From Nitrospira sp. (GTDB lineage: Bacteria > Nitrospirota > Nitrospiria > Nitrospirales > Nitrospiraceae), in contig CP060501.1 of assembly GCA_024760545.1 (NCBI GenBank), forward strand, positions 496,001 to 560,000: a DNA stretch of 64,000 bases, in the 5' to 3' direction. Below, piece by piece: positions 28,765 to 38,948 of the stretch. Each line of letters starts with the position of its first letter. Position 1 is the first letter of the stretch. A program made the translations under genes and the position numbers. The notes under the pieces are model-generated. The model did no database searches, was not told the origin of the DNA, and was given only the letters and a program-made list of their open reading frames with translations.

Positions 28765-29694
28765 TCAAAACTTCAATGTCCCCTCCACCACCATCACACA
28801 CTGACCGCCCACCCTCACGCCCTGGATGACCTCGTCATCCGACTTCACCTGCACAAGAATCCTGGAAGGCCGATCGATCTCATACCCTTGCTCGATGAGC
28901 ACGTCCGTGGTGGGTCCGACTTCCACCACGCCGTTCTGAACCAGATAGGCGCCCAGTGCTCCGCCGGCGCTCCCGGTGGCGGGGTCCTCCAGGATTCCGA
29001 TCTTCGGCGCAAACATTCTCGCGTGGACGGAGGCGAACGATTCCACCGTCACCGTCGTGAAGACCAGGATGCCGTTGGCGCCGAAACGCTCGCAGATGTT
29101 GATGATGGCCGACGCATCGGGATTGATCGACCGTACGGCCGTCAACGTACGCACCGGCACGATCAAGACCGGCAACCCGGTCGATACGACTTGGATCGGC
29201 CATTTGGTGTCGACAATCACGTGCTTCGGCAAGCCGAGGGCACTTCCGACCAGATACACGTCGTCGATCGCATCGATGGGGTCGAGAAATTCCGGCTTGG
29301 GTTGCGACATGATGACTCGCACCACGCGGCCTTGCTCCGAGTGCAATTCCAGGGGAAACAGCCCGATGTTACATTCCTGCATCACGCGCGTGATGCCGTC
29401 TTGCATTGGGATTCGCTTCAAATGGGCCAATACGTAAAACGTGCCCAACACCGGATGACCGGCAAACGGAATTTCCTGCGTCGGGGTGAAAATGCGCAAC
29501 CGCGCAACCGCGGCCGGGTCGGTCGGCGGGAAGACGAACACCGTCTCAGACAGATTCATCTCTCGCGCGATCTGTTGCAGCTCATCGTCGGTCAGACCGT
29601 CCGCATCGGGAAACACGGCGACAGGATTACCCCCAAACGGCTGAGCGGTGAAGACGTCTGCCTGATAGAATTTGAGAGACCGCTCTTCAGCCAT
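28765..29694 (-). CDS. PhzF-family isomerase-like protein
   Basis: About 309 aa from the ATG at 29694. The N-terminal YQADVFTAQPFGGNPVAVF contains the family's G-G-N-P core, followed by MNLSETVF with the catalytic glutamate, and IPFAGHPVLGT and DPATGSAGGALGAYLV. PhzF-fold proteins are isomerases or epimerases; a phenazine role is not implied by context. Confidence 0.9.
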   Translation of the reverse strand: MAEERSLKFYQADVFTAQPFGGNPVAVFPDADGLTDDELQQIAREMNLSETVFVFPPTDPAAVARLRIFTPTQEIPFAGHPVLGTFYVLAHLKRIPMQDGITRVMQECNIGLFPLELHSEQGRVVRVIMSQPKPEFLDPIDAIDDVYLVGSALGLPKHVIVDTKWPIQVVSTGLPVLIVPVRTLTAVRSINPDASAIINICERFGANGILVFTTVTVESFASVHARMFAPKIGILEDPATGSAGGALGAYLVQNGVVEVGPTTDVLIEQGYEIDRPSRILVQVKSDDEVIQGVRVGGQCVMVVEGTLKF

Positions 29695-29816
29695 GATCAT
29701 TTCGGGAGCCGTTCACTGTTTCCCCTCCTTGGTGTTCATTTCGGATATCCTGACGACACAAAAAAACTATCGGCCTGATTTGACAGGTCGAATCCAATTT
29801 TGTCAGACTCGGCCCC

Positions 29817-30080
29817 GTGGACCACATGACCGAACAAGACATCGCCCACGCCCTGGAGGTTCTGGAACTCACCTTCCCCATCACCTCCGAAGACCTGGAG
29901 CGGGCGAGACGTGTGCAGCTGTATACCTGGAATCCTTCGCGCTATGCCGGCCTCACCAACAATCCTAAGACCTACATGCAGATGTTTCAGAAAGCCGAAG
30001 CCATGACTCGGACAATTGAAGCCGCCTACGCGTTGCTCTCGGCTGTCCTCGTCCCGGATGACGAACCCACCGCCCAGTAG
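29817..30080 (+). CDS. Small DnaJ-like helical protein lacking the HPD motif
   Basis: 87 aa. HALEVLELTFPITSEDLERARR, then WNPSRYAGL and RTIEAAYALL resemble a J-domain helix I-II and III pattern, but the HPD tripeptide is absent (WNPSRY at that point), so Hsp70 stimulation is unlikely. It lies 3 bp from the convergent radical SAM stop. Confidence 0.6.
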   Translation: MDHMTEQDIAHALEVLELTFPITSEDLERARRVQLYTWNPSRYAGLTNNPKTYMQMFQKAEAMTRTIEAAYALLSAVLVPDDEPTAQ

Positions 30081-30083
30081 CCT

Positions 30084-32033
30084 TCAGCCGCCGACCTCGT
30101 GACTTGTGACGCGCGACATCCCTTCGTCCCCTTGCGAATGGGCCACCGGCCAAGTAATCAACCCTGATACCCCTTCGGGCGAACCGACCGGTTGTGCCTG
30201 CCGCGCATAGATTTGCGGCAACCGGTTCGTCCCGAACTTCGAGATATAGAGAAACACGTGCTCGCGCGAGTTCACGCGTACGGCCCAGGGATGAAAATCG
30301 TGCTTATAAAATTCTTCACAGAGCTGCATCGCGTCGAGACACGACAGCGTGCTCGGGTCATTCAACGTATAGTAGTAGTCCAACGGGAGATCGTACTCTT
30401 CCTGCTTGTGAATCGTCATGCCGAATTGTTCCGGGCGCCGCACCATCGGCGTGTGGCGATAGGCGACGAAGTAAAACAGTTCCAGGGAGTGGATCACCGG
30501 CTGGTTCTCTAGGACGAACCCGCGGGTTTCCATCGCCTCCTCGAGCGTTTCACCAGGGAATCCGTAGAAGGCCATCACATGGTTCCAAATTCCGGCCTGC
30601 GCCGCCATCACGAGATTACGCTGGATGACACTCTTCTTGGCATGCTTGTCCATGAGGTTCAAGACCCGCTCGTTCGCCGACTCCATCCCATAATAGAGCG
30701 TGCAGCAACCGGCCTTGGCCGCGAGGTCCCAGGTCGCTTGATCTTGAAGTGTTTCTTCAAAGCGAATGAGCGTCGTCCACTTGATCCCGACGTCTTGGTC
30801 GACTAATAGCTGCGAGACCTTCTTGAACAAGGCGGGCGGATAGGACTCATCGCTGAACAAAAAGTGCCGGCAATGGTACTTGTCGCGCAGCGCCTTGATC
30901 TGATCGATCACCAGTTGGGCCGGTATTCCGCGGTACTGATCGAAATACCCCTGGCCATGGTCGCAGAACGTACAGCGGCCCCAGTAGCAGCCGCGTGTCG
31001 CCAAGTAGGGAATGATGAGTTCCGGAACGAAGTAGCGATCCAGCGGCATCCCATCAAAATCCGGTAACGGCAGCGCAGCCGTCTTCTCGGTGTAGATCTC
31101 CGGATTGCGGTGAAGACCTGACGCATCGCGATAGATCAAGTTGGGGACGGAAGCGAGCAGCCGCTGACCGTTCAACGCTTCGATGAGCCACAACAATGCA
31201 TGCTCACCTTCATAAAGAATAGCTGAATCAAAGACTTCAGTGAAAAATCTCTCGTGATTGACGAGATCTTCGTGCAGCCGGGTGATGATGTTGCCGCCGA
31301 CCACCACGTGCACGTGCGGGAAGGTTTCTTTGATCATCTTGCCGAAGGTCAGACCGGCCAACAGCTGCATCTGTGTTCCGATGGAAATCCCGACCACATC
31401 CGGCTGCTCCCTCGCCACGTCCGGCATGACCAGCTGATTGCAGAGATCCCGATAGACGTTCACCTGCTCGTCTTCCAAACAGGCAAACACTTCCTTCGAG
31501 ACACCGGGGCGATATCCGAGATTGCTTTCCATCGGATAAAACACGAGCGAAGCGGGATAGTAGGCCGCGGAGATATAGGCCATCGTCTCGCGAAACGTAT
31601 TGAGCGCCCCTTCCAGCGTCTCGGCCTCATAGAAACGCTCGCCGCGTACGATCCGCTTGGCATCCTCGGCTCGATCCGCCAGATCGAAAACGTCGAGGAT
31701 ATAGGCCTGCTCGATGACCGCCATCTGACTGATGTCCCGCTCGGTCAGAGCTCCCGCCTTCTCTTTCTCTTGCAGGGCCTTCAGCTGCATGCCCAATCGA
31801 GCCTTCACCCAAATCAGAAACTCCATGCTGAAAAAGTGATCCCACATCCCGATGTTGATATCGCGCTGGATGACCGTATGACCGGCCTCGCGCAAGACAG
31901 CGGTGAGCGAAGGCAGGGCGAGATATGGCGCCGTCGGCACCCACTCGGGCGGAAAAATGAGCATGACCTTGGAGGTCTTGCGCTCTTCTTGCTTGATTGG
32001 AGTTAATCCGCTGATTTGAACAAGTCCGCTCAT
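30084..32033 (-). CDS. B12-binding radical SAM protein, copy 1
   Basis: 649 aa. The N-terminal B12-binding-like domain begins KVMLIFPPEWVPTAPYLALP and includes VVGISIGTQMQL and VVGGNIITRL. The radical SAM domain near residue 350 has the cluster motif CYWGRCTFCDHG. Neither the catalysed reaction nor substrate is clear; relatives include BchE- and HpnJ-type enzymes. It is paralogous to the next upstream gene (20-bp gap) and is probably co-transcribed. Confidence 0.88.
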   Translation of the reverse strand: MSGLVQISGLTPIKQEERKTSKVMLIFPPEWVPTAPYLALPSLTAVLREAGHTVIQRDINIGMWDHFFSMEFLIWVKARLGMQLKALQEKEKAGALTERDISQMAVIEQAYILDVFDLADRAEDAKRIVRGERFYEAETLEGALNTFRETMAYISAAYYPASLVFYPMESNLGYRPGVSKEVFACLEDEQVNVYRDLCNQLVMPDVAREQPDVVGISIGTQMQLLAGLTFGKMIKETFPHVHVVVGGNIITRLHEDLVNHERFFTEVFDSAILYEGEHALLWLIEALNGQRLLASVPNLIYRDASGLHRNPEIYTEKTAALPLPDFDGMPLDRYFVPELIIPYLATRGCYWGRCTFCDHGQGYFDQYRGIPAQLVIDQIKALRDKYHCRHFLFSDESYPPALFKKVSQLLVDQDVGIKWTTLIRFEETLQDQATWDLAAKAGCCTLYYGMESANERVLNLMDKHAKKSVIQRNLVMAAQAGIWNHVMAFYGFPGETLEEAMETRGFVLENQPVIHSLELFYFVAYRHTPMVRRPEQFGMTIHKQEEYDLPLDYYYTLNDPSTLSCLDAMQLCEEFYKHDFHPWAVRVNSREHVFLYISKFGTNRLPQIYARQAQPVGSPEGVSGLITWPVAHSQGDEGMSRVTSHEVGG

Positions 32034-32052
32034 GACTCAGCTTTCATTCTGC

Positions 32053-33951
32053 TCACATTTTTCCGGCGAGCGTCGGCGTCACGCCAACCGTCTTCACCGA
32101 TCGATACTGCAGATCGTGAAGCTTTCCTAAACCAAATCTTGAGATATAGAGAAAGATGTACTCCCGAATATAAAGGCGCAAATCCCAGCCGGGATTATGG
32201 TTGCGTTCGAACTGCTCGAACACCCGCTCCGCCTCTTCGATGCTCATCCCGTTCTTCACCGTATAGTAGTAATCCAGCGCGAGATCCCAATCCGGATTTT
32301 TGTATGCCGTCACGCCCCACTTCTCCGGGTGTTTGGCCACTGGATTATGCCGGCCCAAATCGAATGTCCCGAACCCCAGCGAATGGACATGGTCCTTGTT
32401 CTGTTCGAGGAATTGCACCGACTGCCAGGCTTCCTCCTTCGTCTCGCCGGGAAACCCGAAGAAGCCCATGCAGTGATTCCAGATCCCCGCCTCCGCCGTG
32501 AGCTTGAGGTGCTTCGTCATGACCTCCGCCGTCGTCGCCTTGTCCATCAGCTGCAAGACCCGCTCGACTCCCGACTCGTAACCGAAATGCAGATAGCGGC
32601 AGCCCGACTCCTTCGCATCCTGCCAAACGGCGTCTTCCAACAGACTCTTCTCGAACCGCATGTGCGTCGTCCAGAAGATGTCCATGTTGCTCTCGACCAA
32701 TCCTCGCGAGAGCTTGCGAAACAGCGCGGGCGGATAGGACTCGTCGGTGAAATGGAAATGTTTGACGCCGTACTTGTCGCGCAGATAGGTGATGTCGGCG
32801 AGTATGTCCTGGATCTTCTTCGAGCGATAGCCTGCGGTGTAGCCCTCGCCATGGTCGCAGAACTCGCATCGCCCCCAGTAACACCCCCGCGTCGCCAGAT
32901 AGGGCAACACACGGGTGGGAACGAAATACTTTTCGAGCGGCAATCCGTCGAAGTCCGGCGGCGGCAGCGCGGCCATATCTTCCGCATAACTCATCGCGGA
33001 CACATGAACGCCCGTCTCGTCCTTATAGATCGTGTTCGGCACATCGGCCAAACTCTGCTTGGCGCCGACCGCTTCCACCAGTTGGGTGAACGCCGTCTCC
33101 CCTTCATAGACCACGGCGCTGTCGAAGTAGTGAAAGAGAGGTGACTGAGGCAGCACGTCGCGCAGGCGCGTCACCGTATTGCCGCCGATCGTGATGTGGA
33201 TGTGAGGGAAGTGCTGTTTGATGAGAGCGCAGAAGGTCATCGACGAAAACATCTGCTGCTGCAGCACGATCGAGATGCCGACCACGTCCGGCTGCTCGGC
33301 CTGGATCACCGGCTTGACCAAATGGTCGAACACGTCCCGGTACACGTTAACCTGTTCATCCCGCACCGCATCCATCACCTCGGCCGAGACGTACGGCTTG
33401 TACGACAGATCCGTCTCCATCGGCGGCATGCAGATCCGCGCCGGAGCATAGACTAAAGAGGCGATCGATGCGATCTCCCGAAAGACTTGAAGTGCCCATT
33501 CTAACTTATCGATATCGTAGAACTTCTCATTTCTTACAATATGCTTCGCTTCCGCCGCATCACGGATCAATTTTTCCATCCGCGGGCGCGACACATCGCA
33601 GAGCGCGAGCTGCACATCCATCTCCCACTCAGCGAGATCGCGCTTCTTCGCCAGCTTGCGGAGCCGATCCAATTGCTGTGGCACCTTGCGCAGAATCTTC
33701 TTTAGAAAATCCTCGCTGAAGTACCAGTCCCACATCTCACAATTGATGTCTTTTTGGATGACCGTGTGGCCGGCTTGGCGGAGGACGGAGGTGAGTGAGG
33801 GAAGGCTGAGATAGGGTTCGGAAGGATACCAGTCCGGCGGGAAGATCAGCATGACCTTCATCTTCCGGCCGCTGGCCTCGAAAGAGCTCCTGCGGTGGAG
33901 CTGAATCAGCTCCTTCGACGCCCGGTTCCCCTTGGAATACTCGACTTTCAT
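32053..33951 (-). CDS. B12-binding radical SAM protein, copy 2
   Basis: 632 aa, with the same layout as the adjacent gene: MLIFPPDWYPSEPYLSLPSL, a VVGISIVLQQQM and TIGGNTVTRL B12-type half, then CYWGRCEFCDHGEGY for the 4Fe-4S cluster. A start at ATG 33951 is used. Similarity over the whole length points to tandem duplication. Possible substrates are isoprenoid, hopanoid or tetrapyrrole-like, but this is only inferred from the family. Confidence 0.88.
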   Translation of the reverse strand: MKVEYSKGNRASKELIQLHRRSSFEASGRKMKVMLIFPPDWYPSEPYLSLPSLTSVLRQAGHTVIQKDINCEMWDWYFSEDFLKKILRKVPQQLDRLRKLAKKRDLAEWEMDVQLALCDVSRPRMEKLIRDAAEAKHIVRNEKFYDIDKLEWALQVFREIASIASLVYAPARICMPPMETDLSYKPYVSAEVMDAVRDEQVNVYRDVFDHLVKPVIQAEQPDVVGISIVLQQQMFSSMTFCALIKQHFPHIHITIGGNTVTRLRDVLPQSPLFHYFDSAVVYEGETAFTQLVEAVGAKQSLADVPNTIYKDETGVHVSAMSYAEDMAALPPPDFDGLPLEKYFVPTRVLPYLATRGCYWGRCEFCDHGEGYTAGYRSKKIQDILADITYLRDKYGVKHFHFTDESYPPALFRKLSRGLVESNMDIFWTTHMRFEKSLLEDAVWQDAKESGCRYLHFGYESGVERVLQLMDKATTAEVMTKHLKLTAEAGIWNHCMGFFGFPGETKEEAWQSVQFLEQNKDHVHSLGFGTFDLGRHNPVAKHPEKWGVTAYKNPDWDLALDYYYTVKNGMSIEEAERVFEQFERNHNPGWDLRLYIREYIFLYISRFGLGKLHDLQYRSVKTVGVTPTLAGKM

Positions 33952-33995
33952 CCCGGCCTATCTGTCCTCGTCAAATTGCTCAAACGACTGGAAAG

Positions 33996-34013
33996 CCAAT
34001 GAGTTAGGCCCGA
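33996..34013 (+). repeat. 18-bp direct repeat, left copy
   Basis: CCAATGAGTTAGGCCCGA; recurs with one mismatch at 38145-38162. The two copies flank the kinase and GAF genes. Confidence 0.75.
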
Positions 34014-34061
34014 AAACGATATTGTACGGGGGCTCGAGATTGATATGCAAGGGTGGGAGTG

Positions 34062-34175
34062 GCGCTTTTGGGTCCTGTCGCCGATCCAGCCCGTTCGTCC
34101 TCGCTCCACCCATCCCCCAATGGGTCCCTTACGCTACGGCGAACAGGCACCCGGATCGGCACCACCCAAAAGCGC
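34062..34175. repeat. Long imperfect hairpin
   Basis: GCGCTTTTGGGT (34062-34073) pairs perfectly with ACCCAAAAGCGC (34164-34175), with further pairing of CCGATCC and GTTCG in the inner arms. There is no T-run, so it is not a simple terminator. Confidence 0.75.
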
Positions 34176-34280
34176 TGAGAGAAAAGGATGTGGAGAAGGG
34201 ACCATCTGACCACTCCTTAAAGAGAAAGGAAGATTTGCGGAATCAGATTGGCTTTGCAAATCTAGCCGCGTGGTCACGCA

Positions 34281-34399
34281 CGGGGCAGTCAGGTACTTTC
34301 CTCCGCTCGCTGACCGCGCACACAAGAGCGGGTCAGACTTTTAGATTTCGGGAGGTGTTCGGTCAATGCGCGCAACAAGGAAAGCACCTGACTACCCCG
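34281..34399. repeat. Inverted repeat with about 22-bp arms
   Basis: CGGGGCAGTCAGGTACTTTCCT at 34281-34302 matches the reverse complement of 34377-34399 with two mismatches. A loop of about 74 bases lies between the arms. It may be a relic of a MITE or a structured RNA. Confidence 0.7.
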
Positions 34400-34773
34400 T
34401 ATAGAAAAAGAGAGCGGAGAAGAAATTCGCCCGAATCGGCACCACCCAAATTGTCAATATCCTGGCTGCCTCCGGGAGGTTTCTCTCTTTACTTCTCGAG
34501 CCAACAGTGGCAATGTGCGCCCCATCTCCAGCTTTTTGGCGATGCTGTCGTATCAACACATATTAGGGCGCAACTGTTGAACGAGTCTATGTCACAGTTG
34601 CCCGTTGCCGCACCCTTCGGAAGCATCGACCTCCTCCTGTGCCATAGCTACCGCCGACATCATCCCCCTCTCATGGCGACGAACAACTACTCCAGCGCCA
34701 CGAGGACGGCTCGTGTCTGAAGGAAAGCTCGTCGCTTGCCCATGTGAAGCACATCACCACAGCGAGGGTAAGC

Positions 34774-37287
34774 ATGTTTAGCCTGACCAACTTCACGCTA
34801 TCGGAACTGACGGACAATCTCACCATGCTGCGCAAAATCGGCGGCGGGGCCACAAGCATGGAAGAAGCCGCAGGTCGAATGGTTCGCCACTTCTACGACC
34901 GCTTTCTGATCAAAGGAACCGCGCAGCGTTCTTGCGCACTGGTGCGGTTGTTCATCACGCAGCCGTTCGGCAGGCTGGATACTGACTTGCAAATGCGCGC
35001 ACGGCGGATGCTCGGGAACATCCAGGAATCTGCTGCGCATAAGTGCCTCGTCCTGTTGGGAACCGTCGGGGACGAACCGGAGTGGAATGCGAGACACCTG
35101 TCGAGAGGCCATCAAGTCATTCCGCTGCCGAGCGAACAGGTTCTCACCACTATTCCCATGATCTCGCAGCTCATCAATCAGCTGGGAGTCGATGTGAACT
35201 GTGTCCTCCGGCCGACGCCGAGCATGCTCCTCGCGGCTGAGCAGAAAACGTACAACGTCTTCCATGTGTCCGATGCGGCCGGAAGTCCCTACATTCCGGC
35301 GAAGGACAATTTTGTCATTCCGTTCGGTATTCAATCTGTGCTCGGGTTTGGGGGGCTGCTGCCTTCGGGAGAGTTGTTTGCCCTGATTCTGTTCAGCAGA
35401 AGCTGCATCCCTGAGGAAACCGCGGGGCTGTTCAAGCCTTGCGCGCTGGCCGCGAAGGTGGCCTTGCTTCCGTTTGATCGGCCGGGAGCCATTTTTTCCC
35501 ACCCCTCTCCGGCGGCGAGGCTTCCGCATCCCCCGGCCGCACCGACCGCCGATCAGCTGCGCTCGGAAACACTGGTGCTCGACCAGTTGATCGATGTCTA
35601 TGAGCGCACCGTTCGTGAGCAGTCGGCGCGCCTTGACAAGGCATTACTCGATGCCCAGGCGGCCGCGCGAGCGAAGTCGGCGTTCCTGGCCGTCATCAGC
35701 CATGAAATCCGCACGCCCCTGAACGGCATCATCGGAATGACCGGACTCTTGCTCGATACGGATTTGACGACTCAGCAACACGACTACGCCGAGACCGTGC
35801 GGCGATCCAGTGATTCTCTGCTCGATATCATCAATGACATCCTGGATTTTTCAAAATTCGAAGCGGGCAAGTTGACCTTGGAGATGATCGATTTTGATCT
35901 GCGAACCATGATCGAAGAAGCCTTAGACCTCTTTGCCAGACCGGCGCAGAGTAAAGGATTGGAGTTTGGGTGCCTGGTTCATGCGGATGTGCCCACGGCG
36001 CTTCGCGGAGACCCAGGCCGGTTGCGCCAAGTGCTCGTCAATCTAATCTCCAATGCGCTGAAGTTTACGCAGCTGGGAGAGGTCATGATTCACGTGACCC
36101 GTGGCACAGAGACCGCGCAGCAAGCCATGATACAGTTCGCCGTGTCCGACACAGGAATCGGCATAGCTTCGGAGATCCGGACGATGCTGTTCAAGCCGTT
36201 CTCCCAGGCAGATACTTCGACCACTCGCAAGTTCGGCGGGACCGGCCTGGGTCTGGCCATCTGCGAACAGCTCGTGGAACAAATGGGCGGGACGATCGGA
36301 TTCGACAGCCAACCCGGCCATGGCAGCACCTTCCGTTTTACCGTGAGATTGGACAAACAACCGGCACAGCCTCTGCACCGGCCGATGCTCAAGGGTTCCC
36401 TCCTGGGACGACGCCTGTGTATCGTCGACGACAATGCCGCCGCCCGGCGTATCCTCGAACACTATGCCCTGGAATGGGGGCTACAGAGCGTCAGCGCTTC
36501 GGACGGTGCTCAAGCCTTGGCGATCCTTAGAGACGCTGCGGCGAAAGGAGAGGCCTTCGAGATCGCAGTCCTCGACCTGTTCATGCCGGGCATGGATGGG
36601 TTCGAACTCGCGCGCGCGATCAACGCCGACCCGGCCCTGGCCTCGACCCGTCTCGTGCTATTGACCTCGATCGGCATGCGAGGGCAGGCGGAACGCGCCA
36701 AGGAAGCTGGGATCGTCGCCTACCTGACGAAGCCGGTGCATCGCGCACATCTCTACGAGTGCCTGTCCGCCATCATCGACCTGCCGGTCAACTCGGCCCC
36801 CGATGGAGGAGAGGACGGCACACGAAGCCGGTCCCACGATGTGCTGCTGACGCGGCATGTGCTCAAGGAAGCCGAGGTGGCCGAGAAAGCACGGATTCTG
36901 GTGGCGGACGATAATATCGTGAACCAGAAAGTGGCGGCCTGCCAATTGGAAAAACTCGGGTATCGAACCGACGTCGTGGCCAACGGGCTCGAAGCCGTCG
37001 AGGCGGTGTCCCGGATCGACTACGCGCTGATCTTAATGGATTGCCAAATGCCTGAGCTGGATGGATTTGAAGCGACGGCGGTGATTCGTAAGGAGGAACG
37101 AGACCGCAAACGCCGGAGAGTTCCGATCGTGGCCCTCACCGCAAATGCCATGAAGGAAGATCACCAAAAGTGTTTGGATGCCGACATGGACGACTTTCTG
37201 AGCAAGCCCGTCAAAAAAGAAGATCTCACCGCAACCATCAAAAAATGGGTGCCGGATAACTCCGGCCCAAAGACATCCGGAAAATAG
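34774..37287 (+). CDS. BarA-like hybrid sensor histidine kinase with two receivers
   Basis: 837 aa from the ATG at 34774 (GAGGG box upstream). Residues 1-235 are an unassigned sensory part; a coiled linker leads to the HisKA helix with His at about 310 ([16 protein letters not shown]) and a [14 protein letters not shown] ATPase box. Receiver 1 carries [13 protein letters not shown] and receiver 2 [12 protein letters not shown] aspartates. No HPt domain is attached, so a separate HPt or regulator must receive the phosphate. No transmembrane segment is obvious, so the sensor may be cytoplasmic. A GAF protein follows. Confidence 0.92.
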   Translation: MFSLTNFTLSELTDNLTMLRKIGGGATSMEEAAGRMVRHFYDRFLIKGTAQRSCALVRLFITQPFGRLDTDLQMRARRMLGNIQESAAHKCLVLLGTVGDEPEWNARHLSRGHQVIPLPSEQVLTTIPMISQLINQLGVDVNCVLRPTPSMLLAAEQKTYNVFHVSDAAGSPYIPAKDNFVIPFGIQSVLGFGGLLPSGELFALILFSRSCIPEETAGLFKPCALAAKVALLPFDRPGAIFSHPSPAARLPHPPAAPTADQLRSETLVLDQLIDVYERTVREQSARLDKALLDAQAAARAKSAFLAVISHEIRTPLNGIIGMTGLLLDTDLTTQQHDYAETVRRSSDSLLDIINDILDFSKFEAGKLTLEMIDFDLRTMIEEALDLFARPAQSKGLEFGCLVHADVPTALRGDPGRLRQVLVNLISNALKFTQLGEVMIHVTRGTETAQQAMIQFAVSDTGIGIASEIRTMLFKPFSQADTSTTRKFGGTGLGLAICEQLVEQMGGTIGFDSQPGHGSTFRFTVRLDKQPAQPLHRPMLKGSLLGRRLCIVDDNAAARRILEHYALEWGLQSVSASDGAQALAILRDAAAKGEAFEIAVLDLFMPGMDGFELARAINADPALASTRLVLLTSIGMRGQAERAKEAGIVAYLTKPVHRAHLYECLSAIIDLPVNSAPDGGEDGTRSRSHDVLLTRHVLKEAEVAEKARILVADDNIVNQKVAACQLEKLGYRTDVVANGLEAVEAVSRIDYALILMDCQMPELDGFEATAVIRKEERDRKRRRVPIVALTANAMKEDHQKCLDADMDDFLSKPVKKEDLTATIKKWVPDNSGPKTSGK

Positions 37288-37431
37288 ATAGCCCCGTTGC
37301 CTGTCCGGCACTCGGATGACGGGCGATGAGAGGCGTATGATCGAGAAGAGCCCAACCCTTACCATTGCGGACGCGGAGGCCACGCGGTAGAATGATGCCC
37401 GTATCCGCTCAGGGTTGATGGAAGGCAGTCG

Positions 37432-37995
37432 ATGCACACACAAGAATCATCTACCGTTTCTCCCCTCCCCGAAACGCAAAATAATGCATTCATCTTGGCG
37501 GCAACTACCCATGTGCAGCAGATGTTGGAGGCCGGCACGCCGAGCCAGGAGATACTGACCCGTCTTGCGAAGGCCGGAGAAGTCTTGGCTGGTCCCGGAT
37601 CGTCGGTGTCGATTTTGGTGATTGATAAGGACGGTTTGCTCAGAAACGGCGCGTCACCCAGCCTTCCGGCAGATTATCTCACCGCAATCGATCGGTTGAA
37701 ACCTGACATCGGAGTCGGCACGTGCGCGGCTGCAGCGGCAACGGGATGCGTCATCGAGACCCCCGACTTTCGGGCCGACGATAAGTGGGCCGAACTGCGT
37801 CACCTGCCGTTGTCACTGGGCTTCATGGGTGCCTGGAGCATGCCGATCAAATCCGTGGCCGGAACCATCCTCGGCACCTTTGGGACGTATTTCCGCGACC
37901 ACCGCACCCCTACCCAGGAAGAAAAGACGGGCGTTGAGCATCTAGCCGCTGCAGCAGCACTCGTCCTGGCCAAAGCCTGGCCGAGTCTCCTTTAA
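37432..37995 (+). CDS. GAF-domain protein
   Basis: 187 aa, almost all of it one GAF domain: GVGTCAAAAATGCVIETPDF and LGFMGAWSMPIKS are the usual core motifs. With no output domain it would act as a signal-binding partner, plausibly for the hybrid kinase 144 bp upstream. Confidence 0.85.
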   Translation: MHTQESSTVSPLPETQNNAFILAATTHVQQMLEAGTPSQEILTRLAKAGEVLAGPGSSVSILVIDKDGLLRNGASPSLPADYLTAIDRLKPDIGVGTCAAAAATGCVIETPDFRADDKWAELRHLPLSLGFMGAWSMPIKSVAGTILGTFGTYFRDHRTPTQEEKTGVEHLAAAAALVLAKAWPSLL

Positions 37996-38144
37996 CTACA
38001 TCCCTGACATAGGGTCGCTTTCCGATGACGTTCCTGGAGAGCACCTCTCCCCTCTACTGCACCAACCGGTAGCCTCCCAGATCCGGCAGTGAAGCTGAAT
38101 CTCATCACCCGCTCAGATCAGATTCTCAAGACCGCCTTTAGATT

Positions 38145-38162
38145 CCAATGAGTTAGGCTCGA
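38145..38162 (+). repeat. 18-bp direct repeat, right copy
   Basis: CCAATGAGTTAGGCTCGA, one mismatch from 33996-34013. Confidence 0.75.
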
Positions 38163-38298
38163 TGAAAGCCCTCATACGAGGCTGGAAGCCAGAGGTAGGG
38201 GGGATGACCAACCAAGGTCAGAGACATCCGTGAGACGGCAGAGTAGACAAAGAATACACGCCTTATAGGAGTTATTACTGGGATTATCCATTAAATAT

Positions 38299-38331
38299 TG
38301 TTGATTTTCAGTCACGCTCGGCGTAGGAATT
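38299..38331 (+). repeat. 33-bp direct repeat, left copy
   Basis: Starts TGTTGATTTTCAGTC and ends CGCTCGGCGTAGGAATT; 30 of 33 bases match 47233-47265. The two copies bracket the 38.4-47.2 kb region and each lies 38-66 bases before a gene start. Confidence 0.75.
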
Positions 38332-38396
38332 CAAACCGTTGTTAGATTGGCGAAGAGGATCGTAGCATCTTTTCACCTACGTAATCGAGGCTAGCA

Positions 38397-38948
38397 ATGG
38401 CAAAAGCATTTTTAAAGATTCCAAATGGACCCTCGGTAACTCTTGAGGGGACTCCCGAAGAAGTAAAACAACTTCTACAACTGTACAGCGAAAATCCATT
38501 GCCATCTGATAAACCTGCGGTGAGCGAAAGACACCGCCTTGGAGTTCACAAGGCGGCCATAAAACTGCCAGAAGAGAAAGCAACTGATGCTGGTTTCGAC
38601 CTGAATCAAATCGTCACACTTGCCAAGGACTGTGACGAGGCGGAGGCGATCGAAAAACAGATTCTAGATCGGACTGCACAAGTGGATCGAACGCTCCTCC
38701 CGCTTTATATAGTCCATGAATACCTTAGTAACGAATTTTGGTTAACATCTGGCGATATAAATAGGATCACTACTGACTTGGGCATTCCTATCTCCCAACC
38801 GAATGCCTCACGCGCCTTATCTGGCACGGGTTCAAAATATGTCATTGGCGATAAGGTAAAAGTCAAGGGCAAGCCCGTCCGCTACAAGTTATCGCGACGA
38901 GGAGTTAGATACATGAAGGAGGTGCTGGCGGGGAACTCCAATGGTTGA
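38397..38948 (+). CDS. Unknown protein with winged-helix-like C-terminus
   Basis: 183 aa, base usage AT-richer than neighbours. Residues 1-45 are an acidic, beta-like start (FLKIPNGPSVTLEGTPEEVKQ). Residues about 100-180 look like a winged helix (LYIVHEYLSNEFWLTSGDINRI, then SQPNASRALSG and a basic wing KYVIGDKVKVKGKPVRYKLS). Its last 8 bases overlap the next gene, so the two should be co-translated. I do not recognise a family name; DNA binding is inferred. Confidence 0.7.
   Translation: MAKAFLKIPNGPSVTLEGTPEEVKQLLQLYSENPLPSDKPAVSERHRLGVHKAAIKLPEEKATDAGFDLNQIVTLAKDCDEAEAIEKQILDRTAQVDRTLLPLYIVHEYLSNEFWLTSGDINRITTDLGIPISQPNASRALSGTGSKYVIGDKVKVKGKPVRYKLSRRGVRYMKEVLAGNSNG

Larger units (their letters stand above)
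33952..34773. other. 820-bp intergenic stretch with hairpins and repeats
   Basis: No gene is supported. It holds an 18-bp repeat (33996-34013), a long hairpin 34062-34175, a second inverted repeat 34281-34302 / 34377-34399, and a short direct repeat ATCGGCACCACCCAAA near 34154 and 34435. See those entries. The region separates the radical SAM genes from the divergent hybrid kinase. Confidence 0.7.
37996..38396. other. 400-bp intergenic stretch at accessory-region boundary
   Basis: No gene seen. It contains the right 18-bp repeat copy (38145-38162) and the left 33-bp repeat copy (38299-38331), and the base composition turns AT-rich towards the right. Confidence 0.6.

Noticed and set aside
33996-38360. 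Integron attC sites, suggested by GTTAGGC and GTTAGAT core-like heptamers
   Set aside because: No paired RYYYAAC core with hairpin spacing, no integrase, and the genes nearby run in both directions.
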